Below are positions 1 to 8,288 of a stretch of DNA of 64,000 bases, in pieces. Under the pieces are notes generated by a model. That model saw only the letters and a program-made list of their open reading frames with translations, had not been told where the DNA came from and searched no databases. The translations under genes were made by a program, and so were the position numbers. Every line of letters starts with the position of its first letter. Position 1 is the stretch's first letter. The stretch covers positions 744,001-808,000 of the forward strand of contig NZ_CP192735.1 in the NCBI RefSeq assembly GCF_050749815.1. The letters are read 5' to 3'. The DNA comes from Dyella_A sp050749815 (lineage in GTDB: Bacteria > Pseudomonadota > Gammaproteobacteria > Xanthomonadales > Rhodanobacteraceae).

Positions 1-1
1 C

Positions 2-238
2 AATCCCACCTGTCAGGTGGCGGTGCCGGGGTTGCCCGAGGTGCGGCCCGATGCGACGCCGGTGCACGGCGTATGCCGCGCGGCGTCTTCGTCCGCCGAT
101 CCGGCGCCGTTCGAGCGCGTGGTGGTGCGGCTTTCCGATCACGAGCGCATGCCGCTGCTTTCCCACTTCAGCGACATGGCGGCAGCGGCCTCGTCCACCG
201 GTGAGCGCCCGCTGCTGGTGGTGCAGACCTACGAGTAG
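2..238 (+). CDS. 3' end of an unidentified protein (5' end outside window)
   Basis: The reading frame is open from the left edge and stops with TAG at 236-238, so this is the C-terminal ~78 residues of a longer protein. A GTG at 17 could be an internal start, but the frame continues upstream without a stop. The fragment has two cysteines and ends with a hydrophobic strand-like segment, LLVVQTYE. I recognise no family. The function is unknown, and the call rests on frame openness and high third-position GC. Confidence 0.5.
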   Translation, partial: NPTCQVAVPGLPEVRPDATPVHGVCRAASSSADPAPFERVVVRLSDHERMPLLSHFSDMAAAASSTGERPLLVVQTYE

Positions 239-321
239 CGCGCCGGCGACGGTTCGGGTGCGCTAACTTGGGCGTTCGTTCCGGCTTGCGCCGGTGCCGC
301 TCACTGCTCGAGGCTGCTTGC

Positions 322-1125
322 ATGAAGTGCTGGTTGTTCGCGTTACCGCTGGCCGCGTTGGCCCTGTCGTCATGCAGTACGTCGGCGCCGCGGCCGGGGC
401 CGGAGCCGATCAATCCGCTGTACACCGCGCCGCCGGCGACGCTCGACAGCGAGCAGGTCGCCGCCCTGCAGCAACAGCTGTCGGACTGGCCACAGCTCGG
501 ACGCTACCGCGAGGAGAACGCGAAGCTGGCGCCGCCAGCGCCTGGCGAGCGCCGCGTGGTGTTCTACGGCGACTCCATCACCGATGCGTGGGGACGCGCT
601 GCGGGTACCACGTTCTTTCCGGGCAAGCCGTACGTCAACCGCGGCATCTCCGGCCAGACCACGGCGCAGATGCTGGTTCGCTTTCGCCAGGATGTCATCG
701 GCCTGCGCCCTGCGGCGGTGGTAATCCTCGCCGGCACCAACGACATCGCCGGCAATACGGGGCTGGCCACGCCGGAGATGATCGAGGACAACTTCCGTTC
801 CATGACCGCGCTGGCGCACTCCGCGGGCATCCGGGTGATCCTCGCTTCGGTATTGCCCACCACGGACTATCCGTGGCACCCCGGCCTTCAGCCGTCTGGC
901 AAGATCCGCGCGCTCAACGCCTGGCTGAAGTCGTACGCGGCGTCGCACGGCGCCACCTATCTTGACTACTACGACGCCTTGGTCAACGCGCAGGGTGGGA
1001 TGGATACGCGGCTCGCCCGCGATGGCGTCCATCCGACGCCAGCAGGCTACGCCATCATGACGCCGCTGGCACAGCAGGCGATCGACCAGGCGCTGGATGC
1101 GCCAGACGCCGGCACGGGCAAGTGA
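322..1125 (+). CDS. SGNH/GDSL-type esterase lipoprotein
   Basis: Predicted lipoprotein esterase of the SGNH hydrolase superfamily, 267 aa. ATG 322 is preferred over the TTG at 268 because it begins a lipoprotein signal with lipobox LSSC (Cys18). Family blocks are in order: GDS (Ser85, nucleophile) within FYGDSITD, the NRG block near 107, GTND near 138-141, and the DGVH block (Asp234, His237) completing the triad. Such enzymes hydrolyse acyl or acetyl esters of carbohydrates or lipids; the substrate cannot be read from sequence. It probably acts on the periplasmic face of a membrane. It is followed by another secreted hydrolase gene, 81 bp downstream on the same strand. Confidence 0.88.
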   Translation: MKCWLFALPLAALALSSCSTSAPRPGPEPINPLYTAPPATLDSEQVAALQQQLSDWPQLGRYREENAKLAPPAPGERRVVFYGDSITDAWGRAAGTTFFPGKPYVNRGISGQTTAQMLVRFRQDVIGLRPAAVVILAGTNDIAGNTGLATPEMIEDNFRSMTALAHSAGIRVILASVLPTTDYPWHPGLQPSGKIRALNAWLKSYAASHGATYLDYYDALVNAQGGMDTRLARDGVHPTPAGYAIMTPLAQQAIDQALDAPDAGTGK

Positions 1126-1206
1126 CTAGGCAAGGCACGACCAACGGCACGTTTCGTGATGAGCGCGCGCGGGCATAGTGCGCGCACCCATTCTGGAATT
1201 TCGACC

Positions 1207-2223
1207 ATGCGTGTACTGCCTGTCGCCCTGGCCCTGATCGCAGGACTGCTGATGTCGCCAGCGGCCGTGCGTGCGGAGCCGACGCGGCATGACTCGGTGA
1301 TCGATGGCGTGCGGCTCACCTACTGGACGTCGCGTGCGATCCGGCCCGGCGACGTGCCGGTGCTCTTCCTGCATGGCGGCCCGGGCTACAACTCCTACAG
1401 CTTTCGCATGACGGCGGGCAAAGTGCTCGACGCGCGATATCCCATGGTCTATCTGGACGAGCGCGGTAGCGGCGAGAGCGAGCGGCCGTGGCGTGGCGAC
1501 TACACGTTGCCGACAATGATCGAGGACATCGAAGGCCTGCGCCGTGTGCTGGGCGTGCAGCGGATGGTGGTGGCCGGGCACAGCTTCGGCGGCACGCTGG
1601 CGGTCGACTACGCGCAAGCCTATCCGCAGCACGTGGCCAAGCTGGTGCTGATCGACGCCGCGGTGGATCTGCCCGGCGCCATGGAAGCCTGGGTGGACAC
1701 GCTGCGGGAACATTTTCCGAAGGCCTACGCGGCGGCCGAACAGTCCGAGGCGGGCAAGGCCCTGCGTGCGGTGCCCGTGGGCGATCGCTGCGCGTTGGCG
1801 CGGGCGCGCATGGCCTTCGTCGGCGCCGGTACGGCGACGCTCGCCGACAGCCGCGTCTTTCACGACTATCAGCAGTTCCACGTGATGTCCGCCAAGTCCG
1901 AGCAGGAGCGCCTGGACGCGCAAAGCGGCCTGCGTAACACGGGCGAGATCGGTGGGGCGCTGATGGCGCCGCAGTCGAGCTTCATCTGCTACACGGTGAC
2001 CCGGCCCGAGCGCCTGCGCATGCCGACGCTGATTGTGGTCGGCGCGCACGATAGTGCGGTCGGCGTGGCACCGCAGCGGGCACTGGCCGCGAAGCTTCCG
2101 CAAGCCACCCTGGTGGTGCTGCCGGACAGTGCGCACTTCCCCTATCAGGAGCAGCCCGAAGCGTTTCAGCGTGCCGTCGATGCGTTCCTCGGGCCGGGCG
2201 GAACCACACCTAAGGCGCGGTAA
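1207..2223 (+). CDS. Secreted alpha/beta hydrolase, proline-iminopeptidase-like
   Basis: Alpha/beta-hydrolase of 338 aa with an N-terminal signal peptide (residues 1-23, ending VRA). ATG 1207 is chosen over the ATG at 1156 because it puts the signal peptide at the N-terminus. The HGGPG oxyanion motif (56-60), GHSFGG nucleophile elbow (Ser126), an acid in GAHDS and a final His in DSAHF (His310) form the triad. HGGPG is typical of proline iminopeptidases and related epoxide or ester hydrolases (S33 family). Export suggests scavenging of peptides or esters in the periplasm. Exact substrate unknown. Confidence 0.85.
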   Translation: MRVLPVALALIAGLLMSPAAVRAEPTRHDSVIDGVRLTYWTSRAIRPGDVPVLFLHGGPGYNSYSFRMTAGKVLDARYPMVYLDERGSGESERPWRGDYTLPTMIEDIEGLRRVLGVQRMVVAGHSFGGTLAVDYAQAYPQHVAKLVLIDAAVDLPGAMEAWVDTLREHFPKAYAAAEQSEAGKALRAVPVGDRCALARARMAFVGAGTATLADSRVFHDYQQFHVMSAKSEQERLDAQSGLRNTGEIGGALMAPQSSFICYTVTRPERLRMPTLIVVGAHDSAVGVAPQRALAAKLPQATLVVLPDSAHFPYQEQPEAFQRAVDAFLGPGGTTPKAR

Positions 2224-2280
2224 GCCCAACGTCGATGATGATGCGGCCACGAGCGGAGCGCGGTGCCCGTCTGCGCTGAG

Positions 2281-3609
2281 TCAGAGGCCGTCATCGCGCG
2301 CCAGTGAGGCGCGGGCACTCCGTCGTTGTGCCCGCGTCGGCTGGGTCTCCGGCATGGTCAGCAAGACCGGCAGCACCGCCAGCGCGACCGCGGCGATCAT
2401 GGCGCCGGGCACGGCGACCCAGCCGGTGCGCTGCACCAGCAGTTCGGCGAGGAAGGGCGTGAGTCCGCCGAACAGCGCCGTGGCCACCGTCACTCCCAGC
2501 GCCAGGCCGCTCAGCCGCCCCTCGCCGGGGAACTGTTCGGCCGTCGCGGGCGCGCCCACTGCGCTCACGCCGCCGGCCAGACATGCCAGCACGATCGCGC
2601 CGATGGCGATGAATCCCTCGCCACCGCCACCGGCCATCAAGCCGAACATCGACAGCGGCAGCAGCATGGCCGCCACGCCCAGCCCGATCAGCACCGGCTT
2701 GCGCCCCACCCGGTCCGACAGCGCGCCGGCAAGCGGGGTGACCACGATGACCGCCACCGCCGCCATCGTCGAAAGACCCAGCGAGCGACCCTCGGCGACG
2801 ATGCCCGAACCGCTGAGGAACGCCGGCACATAGGTGATGCCGACGTAGTAAGTGATCGACCCCAGCGCCGAGATGGCGAACGTCCGCAGCAACGCCGAGC
2901 GGTGGTGGGAAAGCGTATGCCGCAGCGGCGAATCCGGCACCGTGCGCTGTGCCTGCTGACGCAGGAATTCGGGCGATTCCTGCATGGTGGAGCGCGCTAT
3001 CCACACGCTGCCGGCCAGCGCCGCGCCAATGAAGAACGGAATGCGCCAGCCCCAGGCCGCGAGCTGCGCCTCGCTCATCAAGCCCACCGTGAGTGCCGCC
3101 ACGACCACCGCCAGCAGCGCACCGACTTCGCTCGCGGCCGAGGCCAGCGAGGTGATCAGCCCGCGTCGCTCGGCCCGTGCGCCCTCCAGCAGGTAGGCGA
3201 CCACGCCGGTGTATTCGCCGCCCACCGAGAACGCCATGAAGCAGCGCAACACCAGCAGCAGGCCGCCGGCCACCGGGCCGATCGCCGCGTAATCAGGCAG
3301 CAGCGCGGTAGCGAGCATCGCCAGCGTCATCAGCATCATCGACAGCAGCAGCGTGCGCTGGCGCCCCAGCCGATCACCGATGTGGCCAAACACCATCGCC
3401 CCCAGCGGACGCATCGCATACGACACCGCAAACCCCGCCAGCGTGGCCAACAGCGACTGGCTGTCGCCGCCGAAGAACACGCGCGACAGCACCGTGGCGA
3501 AATACAGGTACAGCGTGAAGTCGTACCACTCCACCACCGTCGACAGCGCCGCCACCACCATGGAGGCGCGCGAGATCTCGGCGGGATGCGACGTGCCGGG
3601 CGTACTCAT
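2281..3609 (-). CDS. MFS transporter, metabolite:H+ symporter (MHS) family
   Basis: Integral membrane transporter of 442 aa with about 12 hydrophobic segments. The N-terminal VVEWYDFTLY segment and the GDRLGRQRTL loop after the second helix are hallmarks of the MHS branch (alpha-ketoglutarate, proline/betaine and citrate/H+ symporters). RRGLITSL followed by a small-residue-rich helix is also typical of that branch. It probably imports a small carboxylate or osmolyte with protons, but the substrate is not predictable here. The gene is convergent with the hydrolase at 1207-2223. No adjacent catabolic operon points to a ligand. Confidence 0.88.
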   Translation of the reverse strand: MSTPGTSHPAEISRASMVVAALSTVVEWYDFTLYLYFATVLSRVFFGGDSQSLLATLAGFAVSYAMRPLGAMVFGHIGDRLGRQRTLLLSMMLMTLAMLATALLPDYAAIGPVAGGLLLVLRCFMAFSVGGEYTGVVAYLLEGARAERRGLITSLASAASEVGALLAVVVAALTVGLMSEAQLAAWGWRIPFFIGAALAGSVWIARSTMQESPEFLRQQAQRTVPDSPLRHTLSHHRSALLRTFAISALGSITYYVGITYVPAFLSGSGIVAEGRSLGLSTMAAVAVIVVTPLAGALSDRVGRKPVLIGLGVAAMLLPLSMFGLMAGGGGEGFIAIGAIVLACLAGGVSAVGAPATAEQFPGEGRLSGLALGVTVATALFGGLTPFLAELLVQRTGWVAVPGAMIAAVALAVLPVLLTMPETQPTRAQRRSARASLARDDGL

Positions 3610-3750
3610 GCAGGCAAGTTACCGGGAGGCGAGGGATCGACCGATGGTAGCGCTTTGCTCGATGGCCCCGGCCCACCGCGTCGAGCGCGCCGCACTTGCC
3701 ACGCGTCGATGCCTGCGACGGGGCGTCACCACTGCACGGGCAAGTGGCTG

Positions 3751-4656
3751 CTAACGCGGCGAAATCGCCTTGACGAAATCCACGAACGCCCGTAGTGGGG
3801 CGGGCAGGTGCTTGCGGCCGGGGTAGTAGAGATACGGGCCGCTGAAGGGTTGCCACCAGGGCTTGAGTACGGGCACGAGCGCGCCGCTGTCGAAGTGCGG
3901 CTGCAACCAGGCTTCGAACAGGTGGATGATGCCGAGCCCGTCGAGCGCCGCCTGAAGCTTCAGGTCCACGCCGCCGCCCAGCCGCACGAGCAACGGACCA
4001 TCCGGGTCCACGCGCACGATCTCGCCGTTGCGTTCGAACTCCCAGGCAGGGATGTGGCCGCTGGCGAACTGCCCGCGCAGGCAGGTGTGTTCGAGCAGGT
4101 CCCTGGGATGCCGAGGCCGGCCGTGTTCGGCCAGATACGCCGGCGAGGCGGCGGTGGCCATGCGTTGCACGCGCGGGCCGATCGGCACTGCCACCATGTC
4201 CTTCTCCAGCCGCTCGTCGTAGCGCACGCCGGCGTCGCAGCCGGCGGCGAGCAGGTCGACGAAGCTCTCCTCGACGATGACTTCCAGCCGGATCTCCGGG
4301 TACGCCTTCAGGAACGGCGTGACGATCGCCGGCAGCACCAGCCGCGCCACCGTTGCCGGCACGTTGAGCTTGAGCGTGCCGGCGGGGCGGTCGCGGTAGT
4401 GGTTGACCACGTCGAGCGCTGCTTCCACTTCCCCCAGTGCAGGGGCCAGCCGTTCGGCCAGCCGCGCGCCGGCTTCGGTGGCGACCACGCTGCGCGTGGT
4501 GCGGTGGAGCAGCCGCACGCCCATGCGCGACTCCAGCCGGCGCACGCTCTCGCTCAGCCGCGAGGCGGAGCTGCCACTGGCGCGCGCGCCCTCGCGGAAG
4601 CCGCCGGCACGCAGCACGGCGAGGAAGGCGAAGAGGTCGCGAAGCTCGGTGTCCAT
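3751..4656 (-). CDS. LysR-family transcriptional regulator
   Basis: LysR-type regulator of 301 aa from ATG 4656 (a TTG at 4665 adds three residues). Residues 1-60 form the winged helix-turn-helix with the family pattern: FLAVLRAGGF, SSASRLSESVRRLE, LLHRTTRSV. The rest is a periplasmic-binding-protein-like co-inducer domain. It is divergent from the aldo-keto reductase gene at 4770, its likely target. This arrangement, and the LLHRTTR type, is common for LysR proteins controlling a neighbouring oxidoreductase. The inducer is unknown. Confidence 0.92.
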   Translation of the reverse strand: MDTELRDLFAFLAVLRAGGFREGARASGSSASRLSESVRRLESRMGVRLLHRTTRSVVATEAGARLAERLAPALGEVEAALDVVNHYRDRPAGTLKLNVPATVARLVLPAIVTPFLKAYPEIRLEVIVEESFVDLLAAGCDAGVRYDERLEKDMVAVPIGPRVQRMATAASPAYLAEHGRPRHPRDLLEHTCLRGQFASGHIPAWEFERNGEIVRVDPDGPLLVRLGGGVDLKLQAALDGLGIIHLFEAWLQPHFDSGALVPVLKPWWQPFSGPYLYYPGRKHLPAPLRAFVDFVKAISPR

Positions 4657-4676
4657 TGTGCGCAAATCCGTACGGG

Positions 4677-4694
4677 TTGTGCCGATTGTGCCGG
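4677..4694. promoter_or_regulatory. 9-bp direct repeat in LysR/aldo-keto reductase intergenic region
   Basis: TTGTGCCGA is followed immediately by TTGTGCCGG in the 113-bp gap between the divergent LysR and aldo-keto reductase starts. It may be part of a regulator site, but no symmetrical LysR box is obvious. The position and repetition are seen directly; a regulatory role is inference. Confidence 0.3.
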
Positions 4695-4769
4695 ATTATC
4701 AGAACGGCAGTGCGCGCCTAGAGTGGCGGCCAACGCGGTATTCCCGCCGCATCGGCAACGGAGCACAGC

Positions 4770-5654
4770 ATGACTACGCAAGTGAACGCAGGCCGCTTCA
4801 CCCTCGGGCATCGCCCCGTGAACCGCATGGGCTACGGCGCCATGCAGCTGGCCGGGCCGGGCGTGTTCGGACCGCCGAAGGACCGCGACGGCGCACTGGC
4901 TGTGCTGCGCGAGGCGGTGGCCAGTGGCGTGGACCACATCGACACCAGCGACTTCTACGGCCCGCACGTGACCAACCAGCTGATCCGCGAAGCGCTGCAT
5001 CCGTATCCGGATCAGCTGACCATCGTGACCAAGGTCGGCGCGACGCGCGGGGCGGATGCGTCATGGAACGCTGCGCAAAGGCCTGCCGACTTGACCTCAG
5101 CCGTGCACGACAACCTGCGCAACCTGGGCGTGGAGCGCCTCGACGTGGTGAACCTGCGCATCATGGGCGACGTGCACCGGCCAACCGAACAGTCGATCGA
5201 AGTGCAGTTCACCGCGCTGGCGGAACTGCAGCAGCGCGGCCTGATCCGTCACCTGGGCCTGAGCAACGCCACGCTGAACCAGGTGCACGAGGCGCGCGGC
5301 ATCGCCGAGGTGGTGTGCGTGCAGAACCACTACAACCTGGTGCATCGCGCCGACGACGCGCTGATCGACGCACTGGCGGGGCTTGGCATCGCCTACGTGC
5401 CGTTCTTCCCACTGGGCGGGTTCACGCCGCTGCAGTCCGACGCGCTTTCGGCCATCGCCCGACGGCTGGAAGCCACGCCGATGCAGGTGGCGCTGGCCTG
5501 GCTGCTGGCGCGCGCGCCGAACATCCTGCTGATTCCCGGCACCTCGTCGCTCGGCCACCTGCGCGAGAACCTCGCGGCGGCATCGCTTGCGCTGGATGCG
5601 ACGGTGAAGGACGAGCTGGACGCGATCGGTGCTGCCGAGGTGGCGGCGCACTGA
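4770..5654 (+). CDS. Aldo/keto reductase (catalytic His replaced by Arg)
   Basis: Cytoplasmic NADPH-dependent oxidoreductase of the aldo/keto reductase TIM-barrel family, 294 aa. Asp58 and Tyr63 lie in DTSDFYG, Lys88 in TKVG, and the C-terminal IPGTSS loop is the NADP phosphate-binding segment. The position that usually holds the catalytic His (LH after strand 4) reads NLRIMG, so Arg130 takes its place. This is also seen, from memory, in the YdbC-like subgroup. It probably reduces small aldehydes or ketones. It is divergent from a LysR regulator and followed by a hairpin at 5663-5690. Confidence 0.9.
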   Translation: MTTQVNAGRFTLGHRPVNRMGYGAMQLAGPGVFGPPKDRDGALAVLREAVASGVDHIDTSDFYGPHVTNQLIREALHPYPDQLTIVTKVGATRGADASWNAAQRPADLTSAVHDNLRNLGVERLDVVNLRIMGDVHRPTEQSIEVQFTALAELQQRGLIRHLGLSNATLNQVHEARGIAEVVCVQNHYNLVHRADDALIDALAGLGIAYVPFFPLGGFTPLQSDALSAIARRLEATPMQVALAWLLARAPNILLIPGTSSLGHLRENLAAASLALDATVKDELDAIGAAEVAAH

Positions 5655-5662
5655 CAAACGAA

Positions 5663-5690
5663 ACGGCCCGCCCGATGAAGGGTGGGCCGT
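5663..5690 (+). terminator. Hairpin after aldo/keto reductase gene
   Basis: An 11-bp stem (ACGGCCCGCCC pairing with GGGTGGGCCGT, one G-T wobble) around a 6-nt loop starts 9 bp after the stop codon. The trailing sequence is not T-rich, so termination may be weak. Confidence 0.5.
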
Positions 5691-5969
5691 CTCCGTGCGG
5701 GCACCCATGGCAAGGCGCCCGCGACGATGCTTATGGATGCTCTGATTTTGCTCGTCATCCCAGCGGAATCTCGCTGGCGTCCGGCGAGAAAACTGCGCAG
5801 AGCCACCGATCTCTCCTTGGGGGGCGGCCGCGAGAATGACGCGGGAAGATGCCTGAGCGTCCGCGGGTGTGAGGTGACGGCGGCGAATGCTCCCGCGCGT
5901 TGAAGCATCACGTGCCGTGAACGTACCGGGCGCCGAGACAGTTGCTCCTGCAGGGTCCGCCGCGCCTCA
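5691..5969. other. Non-coding stretch, nothing recognised
   Basis: This is the first part of the 747-bp gap between the aldo/keto reductase and SDR genes. It has only short, low-quality open frames and no recognisable RNA or promoter. The remainder of the gap holds the palindromic repeats listed separately. Confidence 0.4.
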
Positions 5970-6127
5970 TGTAGGAGCCACACCCTGTGGGTGACCGATG
6001 TGGCGGCGAGGCGAGATCGGTTCGCGCACAGGGTGCGCTCCTACAGGGCATCGTTGTAGGAGCCCACCCTGTGGGCGACCGGTGCGGCAGAGATGCGAGA
6101 TTGGGTCGCGCACAGGGTGCGCTCCTT
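5970..6127. repeat. Two REP-like palindromic elements (TGTAGGAGC...GCTCCTACA)
   Basis: Two ~75-bp elements, 5970-6045 and 6055-6127. Each starts TGTAGGAGCC, has an internal CACCCTGTGGG matched by CACAGGGTGCG, and closes GCGCTCCT(ACA). Each can fold into a long interrupted hairpin. A rearranged copy lies at 37328-37394, and the array at 57042-57637 uses the same outer arms. Such elements are typical of Xanthomonadales and pseudomonad genomes and are usually mobilised by RAYT transposases; none is encoded here. Confidence 0.8.
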
Positions 6128-6218
6128 AATGGGGCACCACGCGCCTCTTGCTCCAGCCCCGGCCGGTGCTACCGCCAGCCCGACGATGTCAGTCCTCCGC
6201 AAACGCATTCCACCTCGG

Positions 6219-6297
6219 CGTCATTCCCGCTTTCGCGGGAATGCACTTGGCTCTGATGCAAAGGTCAAGATGGATTCCCGCTTTCGCGGGAATGACG
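6219..6297. repeat. Inverted-pair repeat with ATTCCCGC/GCGGGAAT palindromes
   Basis: Two copies of the palindrome ATTCCCGCTTTCGCGGGAAT lie about 50 bp apart, flanked by GTC on the left and GAC on the right. The same core recurs in the 177-bp tandem array at 62276-62664. Intergenic and non-coding; translated frames across it give the well-known spurious PAFAGMT and PAEAGIH peptides. Confidence 0.75.
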
Positions 6298-6401
6298 ACC
6301 TTGGGGATTACGGCCGCGGGAACGACGCCTGGGGTTACGGCGCGCTTTCGAGTCGATGCCCATCACTCGCGAGAGGGAAGCGAAGCGGACGGTCGAGCTC
6401 C

Positions 6402-7148
6402 TTACCGCGCGCCGCCGGCGGCGAACAGGATCTCGCCGTTGAGCCAGTACGAATCGTCCGAGGCCAGAAAGGTGACGATGGACGCGATGTCCTTGGGCTG
6501 GCCGATGCGGCCCAGCGGCGTCTTCGCCACGGCGCCCGCCTCGAAGTCCGAGCCGATGAAGCCGGCCGAGTGCGTACCTTCGGTCTCCACCACGCCCGGG
6601 TTCACCGCGTTGACGCGGATCTTGCGCGGGCCCAGCTCCTGCGACAGCACGCCGGTGATCGCGTCCACCGCCCCCTTGGTGCCGGTGTAGACGGCGCTGG
6701 CCGCCGGCACGATGCGAGTCACCAGTGAGCTGACATTGACGATGCTGCTGCCTTCGCCCATATGCCTGGCCGCCGCCTGGGTGACCAGCAGCAGGCCGAG
6801 CACGTTGACGTTGAACTGCTTGTGGTAGTGCTCTTCGGTGATCTGCTCCAGCGCGCCGAACTCGTAGACGCCGGAGTTGTTGACGAGGATGTCGAGACGA
6901 CCGAAATGCTCGATGGCAGCGTCGGCCAGGGCCTTGGCGTCAGCCGCCTTGGACACGTCGCCTCGCACGGCGACAGCCTTGCCGCCGGCCTTGGCAATCT
7001 CCGCCACCACGGCGTCGGCGCCGGCGCGGCTGGAGGCGTAGTTCACGACGACGGCCGCGCCTTCGGCGGCCAGGGCGCGGGCGATGCCGGCGCCGATGCC
7101 CTTGGAGGCACCGGTGACCAGGGCGACTTTTCCGGTGAGCTTGCTCAT
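6402..7148 (-). CDS. SDR-family oxidoreductase
   Basis: Classical short-chain dehydrogenase/reductase of 248 aa. The Rossmann motif TGASKGIG is at 13-20, NNSG at 90-93, catalytic Ser140/141, and YxxxK at Tyr154/Lys158. It is full length and cytosolic, uses NAD(P)H, and resembles 3-oxoacyl-ACP reductase/glucose dehydrogenase types. Substrate unknown. The ATG is preceded by AAGGA at good spacing. It is divergent from the ArsR-like regulator at 7257, which probably controls it through the inverted repeats at 7187-7227. Confidence 0.93.
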   Translation of the reverse strand: MSKLTGKVALVTGASKGIGAGIARALAAEGAAVVVNYASSRAGADAVVAEIAKAGGKAVAVRGDVSKAADAKALADAAIEHFGRLDILVNNSGVYEFGALEQITEEHYHKQFNVNVLGLLLVTQAAARHMGEGSSIVNVSSLVTRIVPAASAVYTGTKGAVDAITGVLSQELGPRKIRVNAVNPGVVETEGTHSAGFIGSDFEAGAVAKTPLGRIGQPKDIASIVTFLASDDSYWLNGEILFAAGGAR

Positions 7149-7186
7149 GACGATGTTCCTTGTGTGTGCTGGGAGAGGATGAACGG

Positions 7187-7227
7187 GTTCTTAAATGCCG
7201 TAGTTCGTAACCTATGAACTTAAGAAC
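7187..7227. promoter_or_regulatory. Nested inverted repeats between SDR and ArsR genes
   Basis: GTTCTTAA (7187-7194) is the exact inverse of TTAAGAAC (7220-7227). Nested inside, AGTTC (7202-7206) is the inverse of GAACT (7216-7220). The site is AT-rich compared with its surroundings and lies between two divergent starts. It is a good candidate operator for the adjacent winged-helix regulator; binding is inference. Confidence 0.5.
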
Positions 7228-7256
7228 AAATAATCAAGGGCTGCTAGAATCGCGCC

Positions 7257-7625
7257 ATGCGGCCCTTGACCCATCCCTCGATCGACGACGTCAGCGTGGA
7301 GGCGATCCTCCATGCGCTGTCCGATCCGGTGCGGGTGGCGATCTACGCCGAGCTGGCCGATTCGGGCTGCGCGCAGACCTGTTCGACCTTTCTCACGATC
7401 AAGGATCGGGATATCCCGAAGTCGACCCTGTCGCAGCACTTTCGCGTGCTGCGCGAGGCCGGGCTGATCCACAGCGAGCGGCAGGGTGTGGAGATGCGCA
7501 ACACCTCGCGCTGCGCGGAGATCGAGCAGCGTTTCCCCGGCTTGATCGGCGCGATCATGGAAGCGCATCGCGTGCAGTCGGCCGAACGTGCCCGCGCCGC
7601 CAGGCGTCGCACCAAGGGCAGCTGA
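7257..7625 (+). CDS. ArsR-type winged-helix transcriptional regulator
   Basis: Small DNA-binding repressor of 122 aa. It has the ArsR arrangement: ILHALSDPVRVAIYAEL as first helices, then KSTLSQHFRVLREAGLI as recognition helix and start of the wing, then ERQGVEMRN as wing. No metal-binding CxC motif is visible in the recognition helix, so this is probably a non-metal ArsR relative responding to an organic ligand or oxidant. It is divergent from the SDR gene at 6402-7148, its probable target, with which it shares the inverted repeat region. Confidence 0.9.
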   Translation: MRPLTHPSIDDVSVEAILHALSDPVRVAIYAELADSGCAQTCSTFLTIKDRDIPKSTLSQHFRVLREAGLIHSERQGVEMRNTSRCAEIEQRFPGLIGAIMEAHRVQSAERARAARRRTKGS

Positions 7626-7630
7626 GCGGC

Positions 7631-8116
7631 TCACCCCGTGGGCCTGCGCTGCCGCTGGCGGTAGCCATCGATGGAGCACACACCGCTGCCGCCGAGCACC
7701 AGCGCGAGCAGGGCGGCGAGATAGAGCAGGTCGGTCTCGTAGCCCGGCGGCCCGAACGTGGCGCCCGTTGCCGTCACCGCCAGCAGCTTGATCGAGCTGA
7801 AACCGTACGGCCGGTGCACGGTGAACATTGCCACCCCCAGCACCACCGCCATGGGCAGACTGGCCAGCGCGACGAAGGCGCCGAGCAGCACCGCCGCGCC
7901 GCCGAGGATCTCTACCGCGATCGTCGCCCAGCCGAGCAGGTGGGGAAACGGCAGCCCCATCGCATGCACGATCGCCGGAAACGCATCCGGACCGCGCAGC
8001 AGCTTGGCAACACCGTGCTGCATGAAGCCATAGCCGACGATCAGCCGCAGCGGGATCGGGGCCCAGGGGCGCAGGTCGCGGCAGGACGACATCGTTGAAA
8101 ACGTGGGCGTGGCCAT
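7631..8116 (-). CDS. DoxX-family membrane protein
   Basis: Four-helix integral membrane protein of 161 aa. The pattern LRLIVGYGFMQHGVAKLLRG, followed by GWATIAVEILGGAAVLLGAF, is the standard DoxX signature. DoxX/YphA/SURF4-type proteins are linked to thiol and oxidative stress or respiratory functions, but the biochemical role is unsettled. It ends five bases from the stop of the convergent ArsR gene. A second start, Met9, would remove only a short N-terminal tail. Confidence 0.87.
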   Translation of the reverse strand: MATPTFSTMSSCRDLRPWAPIPLRLIVGYGFMQHGVAKLLRGPDAFPAIVHAMGLPFPHLLGWATIAVEILGGAAVLLGAFVALASLPMAVVLGVAMFTVHRPYGFSSIKLLAVTATGATFGPPGYETDLLYLAALLALVLGGSGVCSIDGYRQRQRRPTG

Positions 8117-8288
8117 GACTACCTCTCGCGGGAAGCCAGAACGATGTGCGACGGCTTCGGCGTCGCAGTACCTGCACGCTTCGCCATGGCGCAGGCCGCG
8201 GTTACCTGTGCTGCCTCATCGGTGCGCGATGCGCCAGGCCCTTGCGCATCGTTTACCCTTGCCCGTTTCGCCGCCTGCGCCCGAGCCG

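Noticed and set aside
2326..3795. 489-codon frame on the plus strand
   Set aside because: Antisense to the MHS transporter; Arg/His/Gln-rich translation with no domain.
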